Below, one piece after another: positions 44,213 to 52,298 of a stretch of DNA of 64,000 nucleotides (the stretch's first letter is position 1; every line of letters starts with the position of its first letter). The stretch spans positions 248,001-312,000 of the forward strand of contig DAOSDY010000001.1 in the NCBI GenBank assembly GCA_035362835.1. Reading direction: 5' to 3'. The position numbers were made by a program, and so were the translations under genes. Under the pieces are notes generated by a model, which had not been told where the DNA came from, ran no database searches, and saw only the letters and a program-made list of their open reading frames with translations. Origin of the DNA: Melioribacteraceae bacterium (lineage in GTDB: Bacteria > Bacteroidota > Ignavibacteria > Ignavibacteriales > Melioribacteraceae).

Positions 44213-46095
44213 TAGAGGACGGCTCCCGAAAGATTGCGCGACGGAATGTATTGAGGAAATGAAATCTTTATTTCAGTCCCCTTATTCTTTTCACTGGAGA
44301 TTAAGAAGTCGCCGCCTAATAGCTTTGTCAATTTGTAAGCTACAGTTAATCCTAACCCTACGCCTTCGTATGGCCTTGCATAACCTTCAACTTCCTGAGT
44401 AAAAGGAGTAAGAAGACGCTCGGTTTGGGATTTATCGATTCCAATTCCGGTGTCACTTATTGAAATTAGAACCCGACCATCATTTACATTGGTGGAAACG
44501 GAAATGAATCCGTTTAGAGTATATTTAATTGAATTATCGATAAGTACGTCAATAATCTTTTCTAGTTTTACCCAATCGACTTCAATTAAAGATTCGTCCT
44601 GGCAGAGTTCGAGCTTGAAATCGAGATTTTTTTTCTGGGCTTCACTAAGTCGCTTATGGTAAATCTTATTAATAACCTGGTTACAGTTCAGCTCAACTTT
44701 TTCAATTTCCACTTCGCCCGATTCAATTTGGGATACCTCAACGAGATTGGTAAACAGATTCAAGGCGCGCCCCATCACTTCTTTCATCGCTATAATCAAT
44801 TCCTGGATGGTATCATAATCGCCTGTAGCAAGACAATCGTCAATAATTTCCGAATAACCGATAATTCCGTTAAACGGAGTACGGATTTCATGTGAAATAT
44901 TCGCAAGGAAATCGGACTTCATTTTATTCAGCTGCTGTTCCTTCAGGTAATTTTTTTCCAGCTGAACGCGGTGCCGTGTTTCTTCGGTTATATCCTTCAT
45001 CGTTATTATATAGATAATACTCTCAGCATCATAACCTGAAGTAGAAGTTATTTTGCAGAGATATTGCTGTTCCTCATTGAATATGTAATTGAATTCGGAA
45101 TCAGTTTTGTCAGTTCCGCAGGATTCCTTTATCGAATTAATGATTTCCCTGGTCAATGTAGCAGGGAGTATCTTATCGACAGATTCTAAATGGGCCGAAT
45201 GCTTATCGATTTTGAAAAATCTGCAGAAGTTATCGTTAGCGTTTTCGAATAAGAGGCTGGTTCTGGACTGTTTCAGAATAAGGAGAAGATCGGATATATT
45301 TTCTATAATCAGTTTTTGTCTTTTATCGGAACTCTCAATTATCTTGGTCTGATGAATATGCTCAGTGAGATTCGAAGCGCTTAAGATCAGGAATATTTTA
45401 TAGCTTTCATCCAGAACAAAAGGATTTAAAGTAAACTCCCAGTATTCAAGTCCGCCGTTCCGTTTAATCGATATCAGCTTTTTCCAGCTTCTATTATTAA
45501 TAATAGCAGATTTGAATTCCTCAAACTCGTCGAATCTCAGGTGCTCATAAAAGAGTTCCGTTATTGTAAGATTGAAAAGTGAATCTATCTCCTTAGAAAA
45601 GATCTCCTCAAATGACCGGGTCACATAAACAATTTGATTTTCGGTGTTGGTTATTAGGATTGGTACCTTTCCGTGATCGAGAGCATTATGGAGGGCATTA
45701 ATTTTTCTTTCAACGGATTTTCGGTGTTCCTGGGACTCGATAGAAATGATAAGAAATTCTTTTGATGAAATGAGAACCCGTTCCATCACGACCTGATAAA
45801 TCTGAATTGCTTCATTACCCGGAAGCGAAATGTTTATATCCGAAACAAGATTCAGATATTTTTTTTCAATGAATCCTTTAATCAGGTAGAACAATTCCGA
45901 ATTCGGATTCAGTCTGTTAAGGTTGTCGTTCGGGAAAAGGAAAAAATAGCGGCTGAATGTATCGTTGCAGTAAGTAATATCCATTTCAGGATTAACAATA
46001 ACCACCGCCCTGTTATTGGGTAATTCTTTATAAGTGCCGAACTCTGTTGAAGTATTAGCAATATTCTGTGTATAATCGAACCAATTTCGCATCAA
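44212..46095 (-). CDS. soluble multi-PAS sensor histidine kinase
   Basis: This 627-residue kinase has no membrane segment. Residues about 20-370 hold three PAS-like domains (for example VIVNPEMDITYCNDTFSRYF and ITNTENQIVYVTRSFEEIF). The dimerisation domain shows the phospho-His in ANISHEIRTPFNGIIGYSEI. The ATPase domain shows VLIDNSIKYT (N box), DTGIGI (G1) and GVGLGLTVAYKL (G2), so it should be active. No receiver is fused. It follows the unknown 211-residue gene by 5 bases in a sigma-28-driven unit. Likely partners are the receivers at 46783-47837 or the REC-HPt protein. The signal is probably cytoplasmic. Confidence 0.9.
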   Translation of the reverse strand: MMRNWFDYTQNIANTSTEFGTYKELPNNRAVVIVNPEMDITYCNDTFSRYFFLFPNDNLNRLNPNSELFYLIKGFIEKKYLNLVSDINISLPGNEAIQIYQVVMERVLISSKEFLIISIESQEHRKSVERKINALHNALDHGKVPILITNTENQIVYVTRSFEEIFSKEIDSLFNLTITELFYEHLRFDEFEEFKSAIINNRSWKKLISIKRNGGLEYWEFTLNPFVLDESYKIFLILSASNLTEHIHQTKIIESSDKRQKLIIENISDLLLILKQSRTSLLFENANDNFCRFFKIDKHSAHLESVDKILPATLTREIINSIKESCGTDKTDSEFNYIFNEEQQYLCKITSTSGYDAESIIYIITMKDITEETRHRVQLEKNYLKEQQLNKMKSDFLANISHEIRTPFNGIIGYSEIIDDCLATGDYDTIQELIIAMKEVMGRALNLFTNLVEVSQIESGEVEIEKVELNCNQVINKIYHKRLSEAQKKNLDFKLELCQDESLIEVDWVKLEKIIDVLIDNSIKYTLNGFISVSTNVNDGRVLISISDTGIGIDKSQTERLLTPFTQEVEGYARPYEGVGLGLTVAYKLTKLLGGDFLISSEKNKGTEIKISFPQYIPSRNLSGAVL

Positions 46096-46100
46096 GTTTT

Positions 46101-46736
46101 CTATTGAATATGGATACTTTTAATGACTACACCCTCATCACCCGTATTTTGTTGAAACACCGGTTTAATTGAAATATATTTTTCTAAAAAATTTACAAAG
46201 CAGGAATTTATCAGATTGAATTCGGTATTTATTTCCCTTCTTAGATCATAAATAAGCAGTTCAATAGTACCGGACTCGTTTATAATACTCGGTTTTTTGA
46301 ATCGTGCTGACTCAAACTGGCTAAAGAACTTATGAAGTCCGGCAAGTTTGATATCGGTTTTAATTCCTGCAGAAGCGGAAATAATTGGTGCGGATAATGA
46401 AACGGTTACTGTAATTTCTGTAGAATACCTATCGAGACTCTTCTTTGTTCTGTAATCAATTCTGGGATTGTGGTTTAATTCATTGATATAGATGTTCGCT
46501 TCAAAATCGAACCCGTCCAATTCAAATAAGATCTGAATTTTTTCATTATCGGAATTCAGTTTTTTAATTTTCCATCCGAGCCGTGCAAGAAGAGATGTTG
46601 CCGGTGAGATATAAAGCGAATCGTTAGCTGAATTCAATGAAAAACTATAGCTGCTAACTTTTTTATAGTACTTCGGATTACCCGCAGATTTCTTGTAATC
46701 CGAGCCGGGATTTATATTTAAGACCTTTTCTAACAT
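46101..46736 (-). CDS. unknown protein encoded first in a sigma-28 unit
   Basis: This 211-residue protein is not recognised. It has no signal peptide or membrane segment. The sequence alternates beta and helical segments, with several paired hydrophobic beta strands (ITVTVSLSAPIISASAGI) and a C-terminal amphipathic helix. It starts close to its promoter (46754-46780), leaving a leader of about ten bases. It comes before the PAS kinase and the membrane coiled-coil gene. Being made under FliA control suggests a late motility role. Nothing in the sequence shows the activity. Confidence 0.55.
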   Translation of the reverse strand: MLEKVLNINPGSDYKKSAGNPKYYKKVSSYSFSLNSANDSLYISPATSLLARLGWKIKKLNSDNEKIQILFELDGFDFEANIYINELNHNPRIDYRTKKSLDRYSTEITVTVSLSAPIISASAGIKTDIKLAGLHKFFSQFESARFKKPSIINESGTIELLIYDLRREINTEFNLINSCFVNFLEKYISIKPVFQQNTGDEGVVIKSIHIQ

Positions 46737-46753
46737 TCCTTCTCCTATCTGTA

Positions 46754-46780
46754 TTATCGAAGGAAAAGAAAAGTTCTTTA
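46754..46780 (-). promoter_or_regulatory. sigma-28 promoter of the unknown / PAS kinase / membrane-protein unit
   Basis: On the minus strand, TAAA (46777-46780), exactly 15 bases, then TTCGATAA (46754-46761) matches the sigma-28 pattern. The -10 ends 17 bases before the ATG at 46736. It fills the 46-base gap after the end of the long flagellar operon and is the only promoter-like sequence there. Confidence 0.72.
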
Positions 46781-46782
46781 CC

Positions 46783-47445
46783 CTATTCAGTCTTTAACAT
46801 TCTCTTATTATCGACATAGTCGACAAGCTGAGGATTTTGAAGATGAATCAATTCCTGAACAAATTTGCTGATCCGTTCAGTCGATTCTTTCATAATCTTG
46901 ATATCCTCCGAAATTTTGGCAAATTCGGCAGGACTTATTTCATTTTCAATTCCCTGGATGGAAAGTGTAAGGCTGCTTAGAGGATTATTTATTTTGTGTC
47001 CTATAGTACAAGCCATTTCAACCACAGCTTTATTATGCTCAATATTCCGCAATTCACTCTGAAGATTATAGATTCTAATACCCGACCTGATTCGTGCAAG
47101 TAATTCCTGATTCTCAATCGGTTTAACCAGAAAATCGTCGGCCCCGATATCAAGACCCATAACCCGGTCTTTAAGAGAAGACCTGGCGGTAAGTATTATA
47201 TAAAAAATAGTCTTATAACGTTCATCACTTTTCAGAATATTGCAGAGTGCAATACCATCAAGAACAGGCATCGTCCAGTCAGCTAAAATTACTTTCGGAG
47301 TAAATGTTTTTAATATTTCAAGGGCTTCCTCTCCATTAACGGCCATAGCCACCTGATAATTATTTCTAGTAAGTAATTTTTCGAGAATAAATCTGGTATC
47401 CTTCTCATCTTCTACGACCAGAACCTGGTCTTTTAATTCTGACAT
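46783..47445 (-). CDS. response regulator with HisKA-like dimerisation domain, no ATPase domain
   Basis: The 220-residue protein has a receiver (D56 in VILADWTMP, K108 in FLVKPI) and then a histidine-kinase-type DHp domain with H150 in ACTIGHKINNPLSSLTL. It ends before an ATPase domain could begin, and no remnant of one lies downstream. The His is therefore more likely a phosphotransfer or accepting site, or the helix pair is used only for dimerisation, as in Spo0B-like or ChpT-like folds. It is the last gene of the flagellar operon, overlapping the REC gene by 13 bases, and probably works with it in a phosphorelay. Confidence 0.85.
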   Translation of the reverse strand: MSELKDQVLVVEDEKDTRFILEKLLTRNNYQVAMAVNGEEALEILKTFTPKVILADWTMPVLDGIALCNILKSDERYKTIFYIILTARSSLKDRVMGLDIGADDFLVKPIENQELLARIRSGIRIYNLQSELRNIEHNKAVVEMACTIGHKINNPLSSLTLSIQGIENEISPAEFAKISEDIKIMKESTERISKFVQELIHLQNPQLVDYVDNKRMLKTE

Positions 47446-47837
47446 AATAGATTATCCACTTTTTGAATTAATAAATCGAAATTGACGATCGGTTTTAGCA
47501 TATAATCGTCCGCAAATCCTTCTTTTAACAGGTCATCCGCAAAATAACTTGCAGAATATGCTGTTATAACCAGTATTGGTATTCTTAATGTATAAAAATT
47601 TTGTTTAATATACCTCGCGAGAGAGACTCCATCAATTGCTTTTGAGTTTAAAAAAGTATTCTTAAGATTTAAATCCACAATCAGCAGGTCAACCTTTCGG
47701 TTAACAATATTATCGATAATTTCATCACCGTTTTCCGAGATGCTGCATTTATAACCGAGCCGTTTAAAGAGTACTTTATAGAACTCCTGAAGCATAGAAT
47801 CATCTTCCACAATCAATATATTCTTTTCGGAATTCAT
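47433..47837 (-). CDS. single-domain response regulator (REC)
   Basis: This 134-residue receiver has ILIVEDDSM with the acidic pair and phospho-Asp D55 in LLIVDLNLK. There is no output domain. Such stand-alone receivers relay phosphate or bind a motor or other target, as CheY does. It is 13 bases overlapped with the REC-DHp gene after it and 4 bases overlapped with the motB1 gene before it, so it belongs with the stator genes. Its sequence lacks obvious CheY-specific FliM-binding features that can be read here. Confidence 0.85.
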   Translation of the reverse strand: MNSEKNILIVEDDSMLQEFYKVLFKRLGYKCSISENGDEIIDNIVNRKVDLLIVDLNLKNTFLNSKAIDGVSLARYIKQNFYTLRIPILVITAYSASYFADDLLKEGFADDYMLKPIVNFDLLIQKVDNLLCQN

Positions 47838-48643
47838 TTAGTAGTGTACTTTACTGTTATACTGATTCTTCTATTCATAAAGCTGAAAGGATCTTCAATA
47901 TCCCGGAGTCGTGTATCTGCAAATCCTCGTACTTCATCAATTTGTTTTTCTGAAACGCCGCCGGAAACCAAAGCCCGTTTGGCGGAATTAGCCCTATCAG
48001 TACTCAACTCGAAATTTGAATATCCGCTTCCGTCGTTCTTATACTGGCGGGAGTCTGTATGCCCTTCAACAATAATTTTGTTGGAAAGTTTGGAAATTTC
48101 CAGACCAAGTTTCTGAATTAATTTCTTCGCATCGAATTTAAGTTCTGAAGTACCCACTTCAAAGAACACATCCCTTTCGGAATCAACCAGTTCAATTCTA
48201 AGACCTTCCTTAACAATTTCAATCCTGACCTGGTCGGAAATATTCATCAACTCGGTATCGCTGGTAATTTCCTCTTTCAGCTTATCCCCCATTTTTTCAA
48301 GTTCAGCTTTCTCCACTTCCTGCTTCCTGATCTCTTCTTCTATGTTAAGATCGATAAGCTGAGAACTTTTTCCTTCAAGCAGGTTTTGACCTTTGGTTGA
48401 GAATCCGACAGGGTCTTTGAAATAACCCGCGACCGCCTCTTTTACTTCATCATTCTGACCGAGTACCCAGAGCACTATAAAGAGCGCCATCATCGCCGTA
48501 ACAAAATCCGCATATGCTACCTTCCAGGCACCTCCGTGGTGCCCGCCATGTACTTTTTTAATTTTTTTAATAATCGGCGCCTGATCAAATTGAATTTCAG
48601 GAGATGACGAATTATTCCCGCTATTTAAATTTTCATTAGCCAA
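47834..48643 (-). CDS. motB: flagellar motor stator protein MotB (pair 1)
   Basis: The 269-residue protein has a basic N-terminus, a single helix with the proton-binding Asp D46 in VAYADFVTAMMALFIVLWVL and an OmpA-type peptidoglycan-binding domain (about 140-265, VEGHTDSRQYKNDG and FELSTDRANSAKRAL). The helix sequence is that of proton-type MotB. With MotA (48644-49498) it forms the ion-conducting stator fixed to the cell wall. It begins where the MotA gene ends. It is one of two stator pairs in this operon, and its helix differs from that of MotB2, so the two may use different ions. Confidence 0.93.
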   Translation of the reverse strand: MANENLNSGNNSSSPEIQFDQAPIIKKIKKVHGGHHGGAWKVAYADFVTAMMALFIVLWVLGQNDEVKEAVAGYFKDPVGFSTKGQNLLEGKSSQLIDLNIEEEIRKQEVEKAELEKMGDKLKEEITSDTELMNISDQVRIEIVKEGLRIELVDSERDVFFEVGTSELKFDAKKLIQKLGLEISKLSNKIIVEGHTDSRQYKNDGSGYSNFELSTDRANSAKRALVSGGVSEKQIDEVRGFADTRLRDIEDPFSFMNRRISITVKYTTK

Positions 48644-49498
48644 CTATTTTTTTCCTCTTAAAGCAGTCTCGAGTTCCTGGAAAGTTGGCCTTTCATCGGA
48701 GAATATTACACGGCGCGCCATTTCAGCGGCAACAAGCGGGGGATTTCCTTTTGCAAATCCAAGAATGAAAGTCTTTATTATTTGCAGATCCTGAACTTTT
48801 TCTTCTATGATATGGTGAAGATTGCTTGCAATTGGATTCACAAACCCGTAACTCAGAAGTACTCCTAGAAAAGTGCCCACAAGAGCTGCCGCAACATGTT
48901 TACCTACAGCTTCAGCACCCTGATTTATTGAACCCATTGTTACTATGATTCCCAGAACCGCTGCAACAATACCAAGCCCGGGGAGAGCATCGCCGACTTT
49001 GCCGATGGTTTCCGAAACGGGTTTGTTTTCTATCTGAAAGGTTTCAATTTCTGTTTCCATAAGACCTTCCAGGTCATGCGGCGGCATTGAGCCGGCCAGC
49101 ATAACCTTCATCGTATCGCAGAAAAAATTCTTCTTCATCTCATCATGTATTAGTAATTTGCTTTTTGAGAGTATATCGCTCTCTTCGGGTTTTTCAATAT
49201 GTTTTTCAATTGTTAAAAGTCCTTCCCTTTGCGCAGTTAAGAAAAGAGTATTGATTGCTTTTAAAAGTTCTATGTAATCTTCCTTTGAATTTTTGTGACT
49301 TTTAAAGATCTGGCCGATCTGCGATGTAATTTTTTTAATAAGGGCTGCCGGTGAAGAGATAAGCAGACTTCCTATTGCCGCACCGCCAATAGTTACAAAT
49401 TCTGAGATCTGAATCAGAAGGACCAGATTTCCGCCTGCCATCGTAAATCCAACGACAACCGAGACAATAACTACAACAAGGCCTACAATAGCAAACAT
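48644..49498 (-). CDS. motA: flagellar motor stator protein MotA (pair 1)
   Basis: This 284-residue protein has four hydrophobic segments: two near the N-terminus (IVGLVVVIVSVVVGFTMAGG and the next), and two near 175-230 around DALPGLGIVAAVLGIIVTMG. The cytoplasmic loop and C-terminal tail of MotA are present, and the segment LEGLMETEIETFQ matches the family. MotA forms the rotor-facing part of the stator. The gene precedes motB1 directly and follows the REC-HPt gene by about 8 bases. Length is normal for the MotA type. Confidence 0.93.
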   Translation of the reverse strand: MFAIVGLVVVIVSVVVGFTMAGGNLVLLIQISEFVTIGGAAIGSLLISSPAALIKKITSQIGQIFKSHKNSKEDYIELLKAINTLFLTAQREGLLTIEKHIEKPEESDILSKSKLLIHDEMKKNFFCDTMKVMLAGSMPPHDLEGLMETEIETFQIENKPVSETIGKVGDALPGLGIVAAVLGIIVTMGSINQGAEAVGKHVAAALVGTFLGVLLSYGFVNPIASNLHHIIEEKVQDLQIIKTFILGFAKGNPPLVAAEMARRVIFSDERPTFQELETALRGKK

Positions 49499-49505
49499 TT
49501 TTTAC

Positions 49506-50225
49506 CTATTTCGAATTAAGAATTTCAAGCACATCAAATTCATTGATTAATAATTCGCATTTACTTTCGATCTCTCTCCAGTCGATATCTATTAAGGAGA
49601 GTTTCAATTCAATCTCCCGGCACATATCCGAGATTTTCGGATAACCGATCATTCCGCTCGAGCCTTTTAATTCGTGCATAATAGTAATCAGAAGATCAAC
49701 ATTATGGTAGATAAGGGCTTCTTTAATCGTTCCTTTTTTCTGAGGAAGAGAATTGAAGAAATATTTTTTCAACTGATTTGCAATCTCCTCTTTTTCAATA
49801 TCGGTTAAATACCGTGCTCTTTTAGCATTATGCAAAAAGTCTTTTCCCAGTACTTCATTAATACCCTTAATAAGGACTTCTTTACTGAGCGGTTTAGAGA
49901 TTACTTTTGCGGCGCCGGACTGCATAGCGGCAATAACATTATTTTTATCCGTATGCCCGCTTATTACTATTACCGGAATACTCTTTACTCCCTCAAGAAT
50001 TTTAATCACTTTTAACATTCTCAGACCGTCCAGATTCGGCATCATAAGATCGAGGAAGATAAGTTTTGGTCTGAACTCAATTGCTTTCTGAATTCCTTCA
50101 AGGCCATCGTTGCAGGTAATTACCTCCAGGTCGTATTCGCTCAGGAAATTTCTCAATGAATTTCTGATTATATCCGAATCGTCAATTACAAGAATCGTAA
50201 TTTTATCAGTATAAAGATCCGACAT
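49506..50225 (-). CDS. response regulator with HPt phosphotransfer domain
   Basis: The 239-residue protein has a receiver (D59 in LIFLDLMMP) and a C-terminal histidine phosphotransfer domain with H183 in MHELKGSSGMIGYPKISDM. Combining a phosphate-accepting Asp and an HPt His allows it to pass phosphate between other proteins. There is no DNA-binding domain. It lies between csrA and motA1, and the two later genes encode a REC and a REC-DHp protein, so these are likely members of one relay. The kinase may be the PAS kinase at 44212-46095. Confidence 0.9.
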   Translation of the reverse strand: MSDLYTDKITILVIDDSDIIRNSLRNFLSEYDLEVITCNDGLEGIQKAIEFRPKLIFLDLMMPNLDGLRMLKVIKILEGVKSIPVIVISGHTDKNNVIAAMQSGAAKVISKPLSKEVLIKGINEVLGKDFLHNAKRARYLTDIEKEEIANQLKKYFFNSLPQKKGTIKEALIYHNVDLLITIMHELKGSSGMIGYPKISDMCREIELKLSLIDIDWREIESKCELLINEFDVLEILNSK

Positions 50226-50461
50226 TACTCAACCTTTTTGATTTTGTATTTCGACAGATCGACAATAGAACTAGAAACCGATTTAGAAGCATCCAGAGTA
50301 TTCTGTTTAACCTTATTATAGACTTCACCCCGGAAAATCTGCACATTATTCGGCGCATCGATGCCTATCTTTATTTGATTATCGGAAATCGACAGAATTT
50401 TTATAGTTATGTCGCTACCGATTTTAACTTCTTCTTCAATTTTTCTTGTCAGTATTAACAT
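50225..50461 (-). CDS. csrA: carbon storage regulator CsrA
   Basis: The 78-residue protein has the canonical N-terminus MLILTRKIEEEVKIG and the core IGIDAPNNVQIFRGEVY, with L4, R6 and R44 in the RNA-contact positions. CsrA binds GGA in hairpin loops and blocks ribosome access. Here its most obvious target is the flagellin leader at 31194-31235. It follows fliW by 3 bases, the well-known fliW-csrA order of flagellar loci. The C-terminal approximately 20 residues extend beyond the shortest CsrA forms, as in species where FliW docks on this tail. Confidence 0.96.
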   Translation of the reverse strand: MLILTRKIEEEVKIGSDITIKILSISDNQIKIGIDAPNNVQIFRGEVYNKVKQNTLDASKSVSSSIVDLSKYKIKKVE

Positions 50462-50464
50462 GTT

Positions 50465-50845
50465 CTACTCTGTAAATAAGTTATAGTAAAGGGAGTAGCT
50501 ATCCTTATCGAGAATTGTCTGATAGGCACTCTTTTCAAACTGGTTGATAAAAACCGGGGCTTTCATATTGATAGTAATCTTAAGAGGATCGGGGTTGAGA
50601 GTAACAATTCCGAATGCCTCCTGATTCTCCTCCTGGGGATAGTTTTCATCAATCACCCTAAGACCGAACAACGGGAATGCAATTTCCGGCCGGTCGATTG
50701 AATTAAGCCAGAAGAAAACGCTCTCTTCCGGTTTAATAAAAACGAATTTCTTCAAATCCTCAAATCCGAAAGGGCCATCCTTAAAACTGATTATCAGATC
50801 TTCAGGGAATTCAATTTCACCGAATTTTTGTGTTTTGATCTTCAT
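50465..50845 (-). CDS. fliW: flagellar assembly factor FliW
   Basis: The ATG at 50845 gives 126 residues starting MKIKTQKFGEIEFPEDL; a GTG at 50854 overlaps the MotB2 stop and is less likely. The motifs SFKDGPFGFEDLKKFVFI and IVTLNPDPLKITINMKAPV are typical FliW. FliW binds free flagellin or CsrA; when flagellin falls, FliW releases it and sequesters CsrA, allowing flagellin translation. It is directly beside csrA. The pair together with the two leader sites suggests that the Bacillus-type feedback loop is used here. Confidence 0.94.
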   Translation of the reverse strand: MKIKTQKFGEIEFPEDLIISFKDGPFGFEDLKKFVFIKPEESVFFWLNSIDRPEIAFPLFGLRVIDENYPQEENQEAFGIVTLNPDPLKITINMKAPVFINQFEKSAYQTILDKDSYSLYYNLFTE

Positions 50846-50850
50846 ATTAC

Positions 50851-51663
50851 TCACTTCTTTAGTATTACAATGTCTACTCTTCTATTTGATGCTCTTGATT
50901 GCGCGTCATCATTCGACGCAATCGGTCTGTATTCGGCATAACCGACAACAGAAACTTTATCGGCCATGATTCCTTCCTCCTGAATAAGATAATATCCGGT
51001 ACTTAGGGCTCTATCGACAGAAAGATGCCAGTTGGAAGGATACTGTAAAGTATTTATAGGAACATTATCTGTATGCCCTTCAATCCTGATATCGTTAGGC
51101 AAAGATTTAATTACCTCGGCAATTCTGCTCAAAACGGTTTTCGAATTTTCATTAAGAACAGCTCTCCCCGGCGCAAAGAGAATATCGTCCAGTATATGAA
51201 TTGTGACTCCCCTTTCATTCTGCTCCAGTCGGATTGAGTTACCATAATTATACTGTTCTACAAGTCTGTAAAGATCCTCAGCAAGTTTATCGCTCGGTTT
51301 AGGAATGACAGGGGATGAATTCTTAAGAGAGGTTACACCCGATTCGCTTCCGAAAATACTTCCCATTGCCGAAACGACACCTTTATATTTATTCACATCG
51401 ATATTCGACATGGTATAGAGAATTATAAAAAGACCGAGTAGGAGCGTTATAAGATCCGCATAAGTAATAAGATAACGGTCCTTATCCCCGTCTTCATGGA
51501 AGGTTGAATCTTCAGTCTCTACTGGTTTAGCCTTTTTAGCTGAACCTTTTGCGGAAGCATTCCGAGCAATCGGGCTTTCATGACCGACGGAATTTCTCCG
51601 CTCTGAAGAGTTAGAACTCCCTCCAAAGAGATCTCCATTAAATTCTTTTCCTCTAAATGACAT
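50851..51663 (-). CDS. motB: flagellar motor stator protein MotB (pair 2), start inside motA2
   Basis: The ATG at 51663 is the first plausible start: an earlier ATG at 51693 lies even deeper in motA2, and no other Met comes before the helix. The 270-residue protein then has a long Ser/Lys-rich N-terminus (about 1-60), a helix with the ion-binding Asp D70 in YLITYADLITLLLGLFIILY and an OmpA-type domain (RIEGHTDNVPINTLQ, then SNWHLSVDRALSTGYYL). The first 48 codons overlap the end of motA2 in another frame. The helix is like that of the second MotB/PomB-type group, unlike MotB1. No clear ribosome site precedes the ATG, so the overlap may serve coupling. Confidence 0.88.
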   Translation of the reverse strand: MSFRGKEFNGDLFGGSSNSSERRNSVGHESPIARNASAKGSAKKAKPVETEDSTFHEDGDKDRYLITYADLITLLLGLFIILYTMSNIDVNKYKGVVSAMGSIFGSESGVTSLKNSSPVIPKPSDKLAEDLYRLVEQYNYGNSIRLEQNERGVTIHILDDILFAPGRAVLNENSKTVLSRIAEVIKSLPNDIRIEGHTDNVPINTLQYPSNWHLSVDRALSTGYYLIQEEGIMADKVSVVGYAEYRPIASNDDAQSRASNRRVDIVILKK

Positions 51664-52298
51664 TTTTTTAATCTGTCCCCAATAGGTAACCAAATAATGT
51701 TAGCACTGAATACTCCCCACAATGTGGCAATAAAGGCAGTAGCTATGTTTTTAATAAGCGAATTCGGATCGGCTCCCGCATTTGCAAGTGTCATTATTAA
51801 ACCCATAACCGTTCCGATAATTCCCATGGTGGGTGCATAGCCCCCCATTTTTGTAAATATAAAAATGTTTGAATAGTGACGTTCCTGCATTGCTTTCATT
51901 TCGAGTTGAGCAAGATTATAGAGTGAATCCGGATCTGTTCCGTCCATTACAAACTTTACCATTTTCCTCGGGAAATAATGCCCGAATTTATAGAGGTCCT
52001 TCTCGATTGAAAGCAAACCTTCGTTTCGGGATTTGATTGCCAGTTCAATAAACACATCAACAATTCTAAGAGGCTCAAAATTCCTGGGGAAATAAGCCAT
52101 ATACATCAGTCTGAAAATATCTTTGAATTTATCGGGCCCAAAGCCGATTATTACAGCTGCAAAAGTTCCGCCGAAGACAATAATGAGCGATGAAACTATA
52201 AAGAGAGCTTTAATAGATCCGCCTTCGAGGAAAAATGCCCCGAAAATCGAAAAGACACCTAAGATCAAACCCGATATTGTACCGTACTTTTTAATCAT
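51519..52298 (-). CDS. motA: flagellar motor stator protein MotA (pair 2)
   Basis: The 259-residue MotA has N-terminal helices (GLILGVFSIFGAFFLEGG), the segment GGYAPTMGIIGTVMGLIMTLANAG and a C-terminal VLTLQSGEIPSVMKARLLGMLPQ that matches the family tail, so the gene does run to 51519. It therefore overlaps motB2 by 145 bases. It starts 4 bases before the end of flgL. It forms the second stator pair with motB2. Confidence 0.92.
   Translation of the reverse strand: MIKKYGTISGLILGVFSIFGAFFLEGGSIKALFIVSSLIIVFGGTFAAVIIGFGPDKFKDIFRLMYMAYFPRNFEPLRIVDVFIELAIKSRNEGLLSIEKDLYKFGHYFPRKMVKFVMDGTDPDSLYNLAQLEMKAMQERHYSNIFIFTKMGGYAPTMGIIGTVMGLIMTLANAGADPNSLIKNIATAFIATLWGVFSANIIWLPIGDRLKKCHLEEKNLMEISLEGVLTLQSGEIPSVMKARLLGMLPQKVQLKRLNQ

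Noticed and set aside
46541..46570. Another sigma-28-like sequence inside the 211-residue unknown gene
   Set aside because: The -10 is present, but the -35 reads GAAA instead of TAAA and it lies within coding sequence without a gene start nearby.
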